Assembly: GCF_003946335.1 (NCBI RefSeq)
Contig: NZ_RHNX01000016.1
Location: 1 to 60,594, forward strand
DNA: 60,594 nt
Direction of reading: 5' to 3'
From: Levilactobacillus fujinensis
GTDB lineage: Bacteria; Bacillota; Bacilli; Lactobacillales; Lactobacillaceae
Both the position numbers and the translations under genes were made by a program. The notes below the pieces were generated by a model, which was not told the origin of the DNA, ran no database searches, and saw only the letters and a program-made list of their open reading frames with translations. Within the stretch, counting starts at the first letter, position 1. Every line of letters starts with the position of its first letter. Positions 45,183 through 53,852 of the stretch are shown piece after piece.

Positions 45183-46100
45183 ATGAAAAGATTTATCGGC
45201 GTTCTGGCCCTAAGTTTGGGACTATTGGGGGGCGGTGTGCTGAACGCACAAGCTGCTAAAACGACCGCTTCGTCCGCGTCATCGACGACAACTAGCAGCT
45301 CGTCATCAACCGAAAACGCGACCAGTGAGAGCACGACGAAACCCGTAACGGTGAAGTATCGGCCGGTGCTGAGTACGAAAAAGGTCACCTACTACACGAA
45401 GGTCGGCCTCAACCTGACCCACAACTACAAGGTCTACAAGACCGGTGGTGCCAAGTCCTCGGCGCAGAACATGAAACCGATTGCGACCGGCCGGCAGTAC
45501 GCTAATCTGAAGGTTCACATCACCCGCGAACAGAAAATGGTAGATGGGACTTGGCTAAAATTTACATATAATCACACCCAGACCGGCTGGATTCACCGCA
45601 ACGGCACAGTGAAAAGCTATCGTTATTTGAACGTTCCCTTAATTGCGCAACGGCCACAGTTACCGACTGGTTGTGAGATTACCGCAACCGCAATGATGTT
45701 GAAATACGCCGGCGCTAACGTGACGAAGATGACGCTGGCAAAGGAAATGCCGCGTAGCTCTAATCCTAACAAGGGATTTGTGGGTAGTCCCTACTCTGAA
45801 TCTGGCTGGTGGGTCTACCCTAAGGGCTTGCTGGGTGTCGTGAGAAGTCACGTCGGTACGGCTAAGGATATGACGGGGGCCTCATTTGCCACGCTAAAAA
45901 GCCAGATTGATCAGGGCCACCCGGTCGTTATCTGGGTCGCGGGTGTTGATGGCTTCGTCAACCACGCCATTACGATGTCGGGCTACAGCACAACACGTGT
46001 GTATTACAATGATCCTTGGACCAAGAAAAAGACCAGTATGACGCAGGTTAGTCTGAACACACATCGGAGTCATGATGGCTATCGGGCGTTAAGTTACTAG
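45183..46100 (+). CDS. Secreted C39-like cysteine peptidase with SH3-type wall-binding region
   Basis: The 305-residue exported protein has a signal peptide ending NAQAA and a Ser/Thr linker (about 26-52). An SH3/GW-like segment (about 60-145) ends WIHRNGTV. The C39-like peptidase domain (about 150-305) has the Cys in LPTGCEITATAMM, the His in NHAITMSGY and the Asp in YYNDPW. Such proteins are thought to act on wall peptides or secreted proteins. GAAGGATG lies upstream. It is 16 bp ahead of an NlpC/P60 gene and likely shares its mRNA. Confidence 0.85.
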   Translation: MKRFIGVLALSLGLLGGGVLNAQAAKTTASSASSTTTSSSSSTENATSESTTKPVTVKYRPVLSTKKVTYYTKVGLNLTHNYKVYKTGGAKSSAQNMKPIATGRQYANLKVHITREQKMVDGTWLKFTYNHTQTGWIHRNGTVKSYRYLNVPLIAQRPQLPTGCEITATAMMLKYAGANVTKMTLAKEMPRSSNPNKGFVGSPYSESGWWVYPKGLLGVVRSHVGTAKDMTGASFATLKSQIDQGHPVVIWVAGVDGFVNHAITMSGYSTTRVYYNDPWTKKKTSMTQVSLNTHRSHDGYRALSY

Positions 46101-46116
46101 AAAAGGGGAGACTATT

Positions 46117-47154
46117 TTGAAGAAACAGTGGTTAACAGGATTGCTAGTCGTCTTAGGCTTAGGCGGACTGGGCATTACGGTACCTGCACAAGCGGCCAGC
46201 AGCTACTACACGACTAATCCCGGAATTATTCGCGTTAAGAAAACGGTGGCGTATTATCAGGACGCGGCAAAGACCAAGCACGTATCCACAGTAAAGGCTG
46301 GTCACTACGCTAAAATTTCCAAGATCGTCACGGAAAAGGGGCACGCCCCCGTCTTAAAGACGAACACTGGAAAGTATGTCACTGCCAACAAAGCCTTTGT
46401 TGCCAAGACTAGTGGTTACCAAAATCCCAAGGCCTACTATCAAGTCAATTACACGCAGATCAAGCCTTATGGTAAGGTCGGTTATACGGTCAAGCGGAAC
46501 TACGAGGGAATTAAGACTTGGAAGATCATGAAGCGTTTGGGGACTGCCAATGGCTACAACAAGTATAACCAGGCAACTTATAATGCCGTACGGAACTTCC
46601 AGAAGAATCATCACCTCAAAGTCACGGGAAACGTTGATGGGAAAACGTGGGTTAAGCTTGGCTTCTCCAAGTCAAGTTGGACTAGTATCGATGCTTACGT
46701 TGCCCCACTTGGCGCACATGCTTGGAACGGCCGTGCGGAACACATCAACGCCATGATCAAACAGGCTTACCAGTATAAGGGCAACCCCTATTTGGTGGGT
46801 TCTTCATCCAATCCAATTTACGGTACGGATTGCTCAGGCTTAGTGATGCAGGCACTCTACGCCGGTGGCATTAATCCAGCGCCAATTAGTTCCATTCACC
46901 ACGCCTACCCCGGAAACGAATGGAATTCACGGAATCTGTGGGCAAGTAACAAGTTCAAACACGTGGCTTACAGCAACCGGCAACGTGGCGACCTGGTCTT
47001 CTACTATCAACCAGGCACGCACGTTATCTGGCACGTGGCCATTTATCTCGGTGGGAACAAGGTCATCGAAAGTTGGCCACCACGGATTATGGTGCAATCC
47101 ATCAAGAATGGCCAACGCTCAGACGTGGCCGGAATTGCACGGGTATTTAACTAA
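46117..47154 (+). CDS. Secreted NlpC/P60 peptidoglycan endopeptidase with PG-binding domain
   Basis: The 345-residue protein starts at TTG 46117, six bases after AAAAGGGGAG. A signal peptide ends AQAAS, and an SLAP/SH3-like region (about 30-115) follows. A peptidoglycan-binding_1 domain is at about 140-185 (YNAVRNFQKNHHLKVTGNVDG). The NlpC/P60 domain at the C-terminus has Cys in YGTDCSGLVMQAL and His in VIWHVAIYLG. It would cut D-Glu-diamino-acid bonds in wall stem peptides. Confidence 0.9.
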   Translation: MKKQWLTGLLVVLGLGGLGITVPAQAASSYYTTNPGIIRVKKTVAYYQDAAKTKHVSTVKAGHYAKISKIVTEKGHAPVLKTNTGKYVTANKAFVAKTSGYQNPKAYYQVNYTQIKPYGKVGYTVKRNYEGIKTWKIMKRLGTANGYNKYNQATYNAVRNFQKNHHLKVTGNVDGKTWVKLGFSKSSWTSIDAYVAPLGAHAWNGRAEHINAMIKQAYQYKGNPYLVGSSSNPIYGTDCSGLVMQALYAGGINPAPISSIHHAYPGNEWNSRNLWASNKFKHVAYSNRQRGDLVFYYQPGTHVIWHVAIYLGGNKVIESWPPRIMVQSIKNGQRSDVAGIARVFN

Positions 47155-47169
47155 ATTCAGCAAGCAATT

Positions 47170-47204
47170 AAGCGGTCACTCCAATTGTAGGGTGGCCGTT
47201 TTTG
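47170..47204 (+). terminator. Terminator of the NlpC/P60 gene
   Basis: GCGGTCACTCC pairs with GGGTGGCCGT around AATTGTA and runs into TTTTTG. Confidence 0.75.
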
Positions 47205-47279
47205 TTGATCACTTGGATTCCTATCGTCAGGTGCACATGGTAAAGTCAGCGTACTGTTTAGCTGGATTTTCTTGTAAGT

Positions 47280-47378
47280 AACTAAAGTTGAAAGTCCCAA
47301 AACACCCATTATGACTGTTGTCACAACGATATTGGATCTAAAATTAGGCAACGTTGTCCAACCATCGCCTTACCGGCC
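47280..47378 (-). repeat. Dispersed repeat family 2, copy 2
   Basis: The sequence is the reverse complement of copy 1 at 34990-35087 with scattered changes. It begins CTAAAGTTGAAAGTCCC and ends CCATCGCCTTACCGGC. It adjoins the palindromic segment at 47377-47523. Confidence 0.75.
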
Positions 47379-47523
47379 GGCAGATATGGGCTGGATCGGT
47401 GCGAACACAACTTGAAGCCTCGAAGGGACCGAGTCTCCAAGCTTGGTTTTCTACTAAGCCAGCAGGGAAACCACCTGCCGACTAAGTAGAACGACGCGCC
47501 TGAGCCCATATCTGCCGACCTCT
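47377..47523 (-). repeat. Palindromic structured segment joined to family 2 (candidate ncRNA or mini-element)
   Basis: Outer arms CGGCAGATATGGGCT and AGCCCATATCTGCCG are perfect 15-bp complements enclosing about 110 bases. Inside, two further hairpins form: CTACTAAGCCAGCAGG with CCTGCCGACTAAGTAG (13 of 16), and CTTGAAGCCTCG with CGAGTCTCCAAG. The design is a closed three-way junction. The surrounding gap 47155-48007 holds no gene. Confidence 0.6.
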
Positions 47524-47642
47524 CGGCTGACGTAGTTGTTCTGAGGAAACATGGATCATGCCGTTTGAAACGCTATTGAATTATGCTTAAACTTTAGCAG
47601 CCACTTGGGATTCAGTGATTGGAATTGACCTGCACAATCAAA

Positions 47643-47900
47643 GCCGGAGGAGGCCAGGGATGCAGCTAGCCGTGTCAACGATGTTAGTCGGCGCTTTTTC
47701 CAGTTTACATCGTGGGACGACCTGGGAGACGCCTGATCTTGGCGGCTTTCAGGCGAGCCGGAAGCCCGTCCTTTGGCTGAAGGCGTTCCCCACAGCAAGC
47801 GGAATCCCTGGCAGCCGGAGTGCGGCTATTTTCACTAACTTAGCCGTGATAATTCTTACTGTCACAAGAGTAACGCAAACATTTTAGCTTTCAACCTCAG
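47643..47900 (+). repeat. Dispersed repeat family 1, copy E (full length)
   Basis: It begins GCCGGAGGAGGCCAGGGATG and ends CTTTCAACCTCAG. It shows the hairpins GCCTGA...TCAGGC and AGCCG-GAGTG-CGGCT, and it is the best representative with copy B. Small open frames inside it have no ribosome sites. Confidence 0.85.
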
Positions 47901-47957
47901 TAAGTAATTAAAATATTTGACGCCATTTTACGGAGTTAGAAAAGATCAATGTAAAAT

Positions 47958-47999
47958 AGGAAAACCGGCATCGCAAAAAATTGCGATGCCGGTTTTTAT
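47958..47999. terminator. Terminator of the left glycosidase operon
   Basis: AAAACCGGCATCGCAA and TTGCGATGCCGGTTTT are exact complements with a short A-rich loop, directly after the GH30 stop on the minus strand. T-runs are on both sides. Confidence 0.88.
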
Positions 48000-48007
48000 T
48001 TACCTTA

Positions 48008-49342
48008 TTAATCAATCACGAACGTATTAAATGAATTTGGTGCCAAAGTCGCTTCAACGCTCTTTGACGCGTCCTCTGGATCGGCAAATGTAAATGATAA
48101 GGTGCGTTCCAAAGCATTTTGAACGACCACTACCAATTGCCCATCTGGGTTACGGAAGGCCTTCCCCATCGAGTTAAAGTGACCCGTCGTTTCTAAGACT
48201 TGGGCGCCCGGCTTAACATAGTGGGCGTAGTGGCGCATAACGTAGTATTCTGGGTTACGCGTTACCGCTTGGGTCTTGGAATCAATGGAGAACATCGAAT
48301 TCTGGTGCCAGCCCCAAGTACTAATGGAATCACCTAAAATGATGTTCCAGTATGTGTAAGCCGTAGCGCCAGCCGTGAAGTAATGGTTGACCAGGTGGAA
48401 AATGTATTCGGCGTATGACCAACTATTTTCACCATAGCCACATTCAGATTCGGTCTGAACTAACTCAATTTCTGGCCACGAACTGTGGGTTCGTTCAATG
48501 GCATTCTTGCCAGCCCACTGATACCCAATACCTTTGATGTACTTCCGCGCGTCATCATCGAATAGAATGTTGTCAACGTAACGGTTGTAGTTGTCCAGCT
48601 TGATACCAGAAGCGTTGAACGACATGTCTTCAGGACCATTCAATGTTCCCAAGAAGATTTCAGTAGTAATGCCTTCCTTTTCAAAGGTTGGTCCCAGGTA
48701 GTCGCGAATGAAGACCTTCAAGTCATCACTGTCCCACAGACAAGATGGAAACTTTTGATCCGCGAAGACTTCATTTTGTGGGCAAACCCGTTCAATGTGA
48801 ATGCCTTGCTTTTCGTAAGCCCGAATGTACTTTACAAAGTAATTGGCGTAAGCTTGCAGGTTTTCTGGCGTCATCACAATTCGACCAAAGTTATAGACCT
48901 TCGGGAACTTCATCCAGGTCGGTGGCGTCCACGGGCTGGCGAACAGCTGTAGGTTTGGTTGATACTTTTTAGCATTATTGATGTACGGAATCAGTGTTTG
49001 CTTGTCATGATCAACGGAGAAATTCTTTAAATCGTAATCCCCATCGGTTTCATCATAGCTATACCACGTTTCAGCGAAGTCATTAGCGCCGATCGGTGTT
49101 CGGTTAAACGTGAAGTTCAGTTCTTCCGGTGAGAACAAGTCTTTGTAGATCTCCTGTTGCTTATCGTCGGCTAACTTGCTTAATGGCAGGTACCCCAGTT
49201 CGTTAAAGCACCCCCCAAAACCACGTAGCTTTTGTAGCCCCTTCCCCGTCAATTGTAAATCCGAGGAAGCTGTCACGTTAGCGGCAGTTGGCGTTTTCTC
49301 TTGTAAATAATTATCTGGTGTACTTTCAATCCAGGTGGTCAT
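48008..49342 (-). CDS. GH30-family glycosidase (glucosylceramidase-like)
   Basis: The 444-residue intracellular enzyme has a (beta/alpha)8 barrel plus a beta-rich side domain made from both termini. KLRGFGGCFNE opens it; the acid/base Glu191 is in RVCPQNEVFA and the nucleophile Glu298 in ELVQTESECG. GH30 includes beta-glucosidases, beta-xylosidases, fucosidases and xylanases. Here a cytoplasmic exo-beta-glucosidase or beta-xylosidase is most likely, as there is no signal peptide. It is the last gene of the left unit; GGAGG lies before the ATG. Confidence 0.88.
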   Translation of the reverse strand: MTTWIESTPDNYLQEKTPTAANVTASSDLQLTGKGLQKLRGFGGCFNELGYLPLSKLADDKQQEIYKDLFSPEELNFTFNRTPIGANDFAETWYSYDETDGDYDLKNFSVDHDKQTLIPYINNAKKYQPNLQLFASPWTPPTWMKFPKVYNFGRIVMTPENLQAYANYFVKYIRAYEKQGIHIERVCPQNEVFADQKFPSCLWDSDDLKVFIRDYLGPTFEKEGITTEIFLGTLNGPEDMSFNASGIKLDNYNRYVDNILFDDDARKYIKGIGYQWAGKNAIERTHSSWPEIELVQTESECGYGENSWSYAEYIFHLVNHYFTAGATAYTYWNIILGDSISTWGWHQNSMFSIDSKTQAVTRNPEYYVMRHYAHYVKPGAQVLETTGHFNSMGKAFRNPDGQLVVVVQNALERTLSFTFADPEDASKSVEATLAPNSFNTFVID

Positions 49343-49385
49343 TATTTTTTCCTCCTTAGAAATCAGTTCAAGTTATAATCAATGC

Positions 49386-50633
49386 TTATTTTGTGGAACG
49401 AATCATTTGAATGAAGATGCAAGCGAGTAAGACGAAGACAATCGCAATTGGGAAGACCAACTTGTAGCCGCCCATAACCACGACGATACTCGTCACGATT
49501 GGGCCAACCGTTTGGCCTAAGGTCGTCGCAATGTTCAAGATGCCTAAGTCCTTACCAGCTTCTTCTTTGTTTGGTAAAACGTCAATGTTCAGTGCTTGGT
49601 CAACGGCGCCATAAACGGCGTAGCCTAAACCAGCGAACCCAGCAAACAGAATCATGGAGAATGGGGAGCGCATGACCCATGGCAATAAGTACCCAATGGC
49701 TAACAATACGGCGGAAACGATCACGGGCAGTTTCCGGCGACCAATGGCATCGGAAATCGCACCAGAAGCCAGTGAACCGACTAAGCCAACAATCATCGTA
49801 ACCACGGACATAATTGAAATCGTTGCTGCAGCGTCCGCTTTGCCTTGGCCAATGTAGCTTTCCAAAATATATAATTGATAGTTTAAAATCATGTAGTAAC
49901 TGAAAATCAACAACGTCCGGCCCAAGAAGGCTAACCAGAAATCACGGGCACCCTTTAACGGTGGGCGGAATGATGCCATTAATTCAGCAAATCCGCCTTC
50001 AACAGCCGGCAAGTCCTTCGCTGATTCTTCGTGTGGCCAAACGATCACCGTACAAATACCGGCAATTCCCATTAAAATTCCGGCGATAACAAACCCTGGA
50101 ATCTGAATTGAGATAAATCGCGCACCAATCAAAGTCCCCACTGAAGTCCCAGTGGTCGTCCCAGCGGACATGAAGGCAGACATTGTGGCCCGCATATCGT
50201 CGGAAACCCGGTCGGATAACGTCGCAATAACCGGTGCAATCATCATGTTTAATCCTACCATGCTAAGGCAGTAAGCGATCCCGATAGCCCAGGCGTTACT
50301 CAAGATCCCGATTGAAAAGAGTGACAGGCCCCCAATGATCCCACCGGCAACGACCCACGGTGTTCGCCGGCCGAAACGGGAACGCGTCCGGTCGGAAAGG
50401 TTCCCAAACAACAGGTTAGAGACTAACGACGTGATGGCGGTCGCGGCGTTTAGAACACCAAAAATGGCAGTTGACGCATTGGGTCCGACTAAATCCTTTA
50501 AATGTTGCGGTAACAGCACGGCCGAGACAATTCCCAGACCACCCATCCATAACAGGGCGAAGATAAAGAAACTAGCCGAGAAGCGAATCTTATTCGATTT
50601 ACTCATCGTAATCTTGCTTTTTTCATTTTCCAT
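49386..50633 (-). CDS. MFS sugar/glycoside transporter (left paralog)
   Basis: This 415-residue major-facilitator protein has twelve predicted helices. Motif A is GNLSDRTRSRFGRRTP after helix 2, with a second copy GAISDAIGRRKLP in the C-half. By estimate most residues are identical to the transporter at 56640-57887, especially the last 130. As it sits between GH42 and GH30 genes, it should import their oligosaccharide or glycoside substrate with protons. A perfect cre site lies 18 bp before its start. Confidence 0.87.
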   Translation of the reverse strand: MENEKSKITMSKSNKIRFSASFFIFALLWMGGLGIVSAVLLPQHLKDLVGPNASTAIFGVLNAATAITSLVSNLLFGNLSDRTRSRFGRRTPWVVAGGIIGGLSLFSIGILSNAWAIGIAYCLSMVGLNMMIAPVIATLSDRVSDDMRATMSAFMSAGTTTGTSVGTLIGARFISIQIPGFVIAGILMGIAGICTVIVWPHEESAKDLPAVEGGFAELMASFRPPLKGARDFWLAFLGRTLLIFSYYMILNYQLYILESYIGQGKADAAATISIMSVVTMIVGLVGSLASGAISDAIGRRKLPVIVSAVLLAIGYLLPWVMRSPFSMILFAGFAGLGYAVYGAVDQALNIDVLPNKEEAGKDLGILNIATTLGQTVGPIVTSIVVVMGGYKLVFPIAIVFVLLACIFIQMIRSTK

Positions 50634-50650
50634 GATGTTTTCTCCTCAAA

Positions 50651-50664
50651 TGTTTACGCTTTCA
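50651..50664. promoter_or_regulatory. cre site before the left MFS gene
   Basis: Read on the minus strand, TGAAAGCGTAAACA fits the CcpA consensus TGNAARCGNWWWCA at every position. It sits in the 52-bp gap after GH42, so it may give extra repression or act as a roadblock inside the operon. Confidence 0.8.
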
Positions 50665-50685
50665 ATTATGTATCGAAGAAGCGAC

Positions 50686-52677
50686 TTAGTCCTCTTCAAC
50701 GATGGCAACGCCCCAAGGCGCAAGCTTTAACTGTGACTGGATTGGCTGGTCACTGATCAATTCGTTTCCGGCAACTGGCTGCTGAACCGTCTGTTCCGTG
50801 CTCGAGTAATTGAAGTAGTAGGTCAACGTCTTACCTAAATCATTTTGTCCCTGCTTCACAATTACCGGGAAATTTTCGGCAAAAGTATTCAGGTTGATTT
50901 CCTTCACATAGTCACGAATCAGGTCCGTAATGACCTCGGCAGATGGGTAACAGCCCATGTAGATGACGGAGCCCTTCCCAAATTGATTCTTAGTAATTGC
51001 TGCATAGTCAGACCAGTTCGGATCATCGTAGGTGGCCAGCACCGCCGCCGTATCCGGAATCAACAGTTCCATCCAATCCTTCAAGGAATCGTCCTTAACA
51101 CCTTGTAGACTAGGTGCCTGACCCACTAGTTTCGTCCCATCGGGATCAACAAACATTTCGTAGTGCACGCCGCTAGCTTCGGAAATAATTCCCGGTTGGC
51201 GGTCGGTGCGGACCTTAACGTGCTCGTCGGTAAAGCCTGACTTGAAGGTGTAGATGACGTGACCACCACGTTTGACGTAATCATTCAAGGCCTTTAGAAA
51301 GTCATCGCTAACACTGTAAAGTGCTGGCACAACAATCAGCTTGTAGTCATCCAGCTTGATATGGTGTTCATCGGTAATATCTGTCCGCACGTTTAATCGG
51401 TAAAATTGGTCGTACAGTGAGCGGAAAAGGTCATTGTAGTTCCGCGTATCGGAGAATGGAAAGGCATTGATCGCCGTCAAGCTTTGATTGCTGACCAAGA
51501 AAGCCACTTCTGACTTAATCTTAACGTTCACTAGGTGTGAAGATAGCCGCTTCAATTCCGCCCCGGTTTGTTGGACCTCGTTGTAGACGGGGTTAGGCTG
51601 GAAGTCATGACTCAAGATACCCTTCCAGTAAGTTTCAGCCGAATTGTGAATGGAATGCCAGTGCCAATACTCAACCATATTGGCTCCGGAGGCCAAGTGA
51701 CTGTATGCTAGTTGCCGCAATTGTCCTGGATAAGGAACTTGTTGCTTAAAGGCTTGTGCTTGCGTTTCCATTACGAGATAATTATCATGTTTAAGGGATC
51801 TCAACTCATCACCGGCAAACGAGACTTCCGTTCCCGTAAGGTGCTTACGTGCAGGATGATAAATGTCGCCACCCGCATAATCTAAGGCCTCGCTGGCATT
51901 GAAGTGGTTCACATCGGGTTGGATTCCGTATGAATACCCGCGCCATTCGAAATCAAAGTTATGGGTGATAAATTGATTGGGTTGGCGATATTCCTTCACT
52001 AGGTCAACTTGCCACTTCAAGTAATCGGTAACCAGCTGTTGCCGATACTTGTCGAATTCTGTCTTCAAACTGCCGTTGATGGTCCCGTCCATGGACGGAA
52101 AATCTTCCCAGGCATTGATGCGGTTACTCCAGTAGTCCAGGCCAAATTCGTGATTAAAACGATTCAAATCGTCATTAAACTCTTGCTTGATATACTGGAC
52201 AAACCCTTTTTGAACATTGTCACTGGACGTGCCATAATGCTTAGTCTCGTTATCAACCTGGAAGCCAATAACGGCCGGATGGTTAGCAACGTGAGCAATC
52301 ATTTCCCGAATGATCCGTTCCGCATAACGAAGGAATGTTGGGTTGCTAATATCAAAGATCTGCCGGGCACCATAGGGTTGGCGTTGGCCGTTGATTTGAA
52401 CCATGACTTCTGGGTATTTTTTGGCTAACCAAGTTGGGATGGCGTAGGTTGGCGTTCCGACAATCACTTTAATGCCGGCAGCGTGCATCGCATCAAGGAC
52501 TTTATCCAATGGTGAGAAGTCAAAGACCCCATCTTGCTTTTCGTAAGTTCCCCAGGTGCTCTCGCCGATACGGACAACGTTGATGTTAGCTGCGGTCATC
52601 ATTTCGATATCTTTATCGAGCCGGTCGACTGGTAAATATTCGTAATAATAGGCTGTTCCGTACAAAATATTTTTCAT
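50686..52677 (-). CDS. GH42-family beta-galactosidase or arabinopyranosidase
   Basis: The 663-residue enzyme has a catalytic TIM barrel (about 1-385), a trimerisation/glutaminase-like domain (about 390-600) and a small beta domain. The acid/base Glu144 is in GFQVDNETKHYG and the nucleophile Glu304 in YLVMETQAQ. GH42 members remove terminal beta-galactose or alpha-L-arabinopyranose; with GH51 and GH30 neighbours, plant oligosaccharides are the likely target. There is no signal peptide. It is the first gene of the left unit, with a cre site at the promoter. Confidence 0.9.
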   Translation of the reverse strand: MKNILYGTAYYYEYLPVDRLDKDIEMMTAANINVVRIGESTWGTYEKQDGVFDFSPLDKVLDAMHAAGIKVIVGTPTYAIPTWLAKKYPEVMVQINGQRQPYGARQIFDISNPTFLRYAERIIREMIAHVANHPAVIGFQVDNETKHYGTSSDNVQKGFVQYIKQEFNDDLNRFNHEFGLDYWSNRINAWEDFPSMDGTINGSLKTEFDKYRQQLVTDYLKWQVDLVKEYRQPNQFITHNFDFEWRGYSYGIQPDVNHFNASEALDYAGGDIYHPARKHLTGTEVSFAGDELRSLKHDNYLVMETQAQAFKQQVPYPGQLRQLAYSHLASGANMVEYWHWHSIHNSAETYWKGILSHDFQPNPVYNEVQQTGAELKRLSSHLVNVKIKSEVAFLVSNQSLTAINAFPFSDTRNYNDLFRSLYDQFYRLNVRTDITDEHHIKLDDYKLIVVPALYSVSDDFLKALNDYVKRGGHVIYTFKSGFTDEHVKVRTDRQPGIISEASGVHYEMFVDPDGTKLVGQAPSLQGVKDDSLKDWMELLIPDTAAVLATYDDPNWSDYAAITKNQFGKGSVIYMGCYPSAEVITDLIRDYVKEINLNTFAENFPVIVKQGQNDLGKTLTYYFNYSSTEQTVQQPVAGNELISDQPIQSQLKLAPWGVAIVEED

Positions 52678-52699
52678 TTTTTATCCCTCATTCATTTCT

Positions 52700-52726
52700 T
52701 GTAAACGCTTACTGTGCTTATTATTA
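52700..52726 (-). promoter_or_regulatory. GH42 promoter with downstream cre site
   Basis: On the minus strand a TGTACA box lies 16 bases before TAATAA (52721-52726). The cre sequence TGTAAACGCTTACT (52700-52713) begins at the expected start site and fits the CcpA consensus except its last base. CcpA bound there would block early transcription when glucose is present. Confidence 0.72.
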
Positions 52727-52805
52727 CCGATTTAGTAAACCTTGTACATGGCTATGTTCGGCCAAAAAAGACCCAAATCAAACTTTTTCAGGAAGGAATG
52801 ACCCT

Positions 52806-53675
52806 ATGGATATCCTTAAAAACGCCCACCGGCTCCCGGTTCTCGACTGGAACCTGAATTTTTTCGGTGGCCATTACCAAAAAGTCGTCAATGATTGGCA
52901 AGTCCCAATGGACAAACACCAGGCCTTCGAACTGATTTTTGTGATTGAGGGACAGGAAAGCCTCTCAATCGAGCAGGAATCTTACACCCTTAATCAAGGT
53001 GACTTTGTCCTGATTCCGCCTGGCTTTCGGCACACGGCACACGCCATCGATCATCTCACCTACTTCTGCTTTCACTTTGATCTGGACGAACCCAATTTCA
53101 TTGTCCAGCTGATTCAGAACTCGCCAATTTATTTTCCCCAGGGTGATAGCTTGAATCGCGCCATTTGCCCCATCTTACAGGAATTGATTGCACTAGTTTC
53201 CCTATCGGCCGACTACTCCTTCAAGGACAAAATGCAGATTCAGATCTATCTGTCACAAATTCTGATGATCTTTAGTGAGCTCATTCCCGCTAAATCGGCT
53301 GCGACCAATGCCAACCAATCGCGTTACGCTAAAATCATTGCGGAGTCTCTAAAATCTACGTTAAATGATGCCATTCTTCATCCCATCGATGGCGATACCG
53401 AACAGATCTCAATCGCCGACCTTATGGCCACCATCGGCATCAGTGAAGGCTACGGTAACCGCGTCTTCAAAGACGCTTATGGTTTCTCACCACAGAAATA
53501 CCTGTCCGAGTTGAAGTTGAAATGGGCCAAGAAGATGCTGTTAAAGCCACAATTCAGTGTCGCCGAGATTGCGGCCACCTTGGGCTATCAAAACGCGTCG
53601 CACTTCAGCCGTCAGTTCAAGCGCTGGACGAAGATGTCGCCCAAAACGTATCGCCAAATTGTTGCCAAAACCTAA
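52806..53675 (+). CDS. AraC-family regulator with cupin-type sensor
   Basis: The 289-residue protein has an AraC-type cupin sensor domain (about 20-110; AFELIFVIEGQESLSI and GDFVLIPPGFRHTAH). Two helix-turn-helix units follow at about 195-285: ISIADLMATIGISEGYGNRVFK and SVAEIAATLGYQNASHFSRQFKRWTKMSPKTYR. Such proteins activate sugar operons upon binding the sugar. It is divergent from the GH42 unit, its likely target. Confidence 0.9.
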   Translation: MDILKNAHRLPVLDWNLNFFGGHYQKVVNDWQVPMDKHQAFELIFVIEGQESLSIEQESYTLNQGDFVLIPPGFRHTAHAIDHLTYFCFHFDLDEPNFIVQLIQNSPIYFPQGDSLNRAICPILQELIALVSLSADYSFKDKMQIQIYLSQILMIFSELIPAKSAATNANQSRYAKIIAESLKSTLNDAILHPIDGDTEQISIADLMATIGISEGYGNRVFKDAYGFSPQKYLSELKLKWAKKMLLKPQFSVAEIAATLGYQNASHFSRQFKRWTKMSPKTYRQIVAKT

Positions 53676-53736
53676 GTCGGTGCAAGACAAGCGTGTGGAA
53701 TAAAGGACAGTTAATGGGCGAGCATTAAAGCTGCCA

Positions 53737-53785
53737 GCCGGTAAGGCGATGACTGGACGAGATTGCCTTTTTCCGCCCATTTCAG
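53737..53785 (+). repeat. Dispersed repeat family 2, copy 3 (partial)
   Basis: AGCCGGTAAGGCGATG followed by GGACGAGATTGCCTTTT repeats the beginning of family 2, then similarity fades. Confidence 0.55.
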
Positions 53786-53797
53786 CAATTCATATTT

Positions 53798-53846
53798 GGA
53801 GACAACAAAGGAGTCTGGGGAAATCCCAGACTCCTTTGTTGTCTCC
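53798..53846. terminator. Perfect 22-bp-stem bidirectional terminator
   Basis: The arms at 53798-53819 and 53825-53846 (GGAGACAACAAAGG and onward) are exact complements with a 5-base loop. It separates the two convergent AraC genes. Confidence 0.88.
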
Positions 53847-53852
53847 ATACAG

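Noticed and set aside
45183-46100. C39-like protein as a bacteriocin-export peptidase
   Set aside because: It is a secreted protein with SH3-type wall-binding region and no ABC transporter or membrane domains; no bacteriocin gene is nearby.
47615-47887. Open frame of 90 codons across repeat copy E
   Set aside because: It lies inside a non-coding repeat, lacks a ribosome site, and the same frame is broken in other copies.
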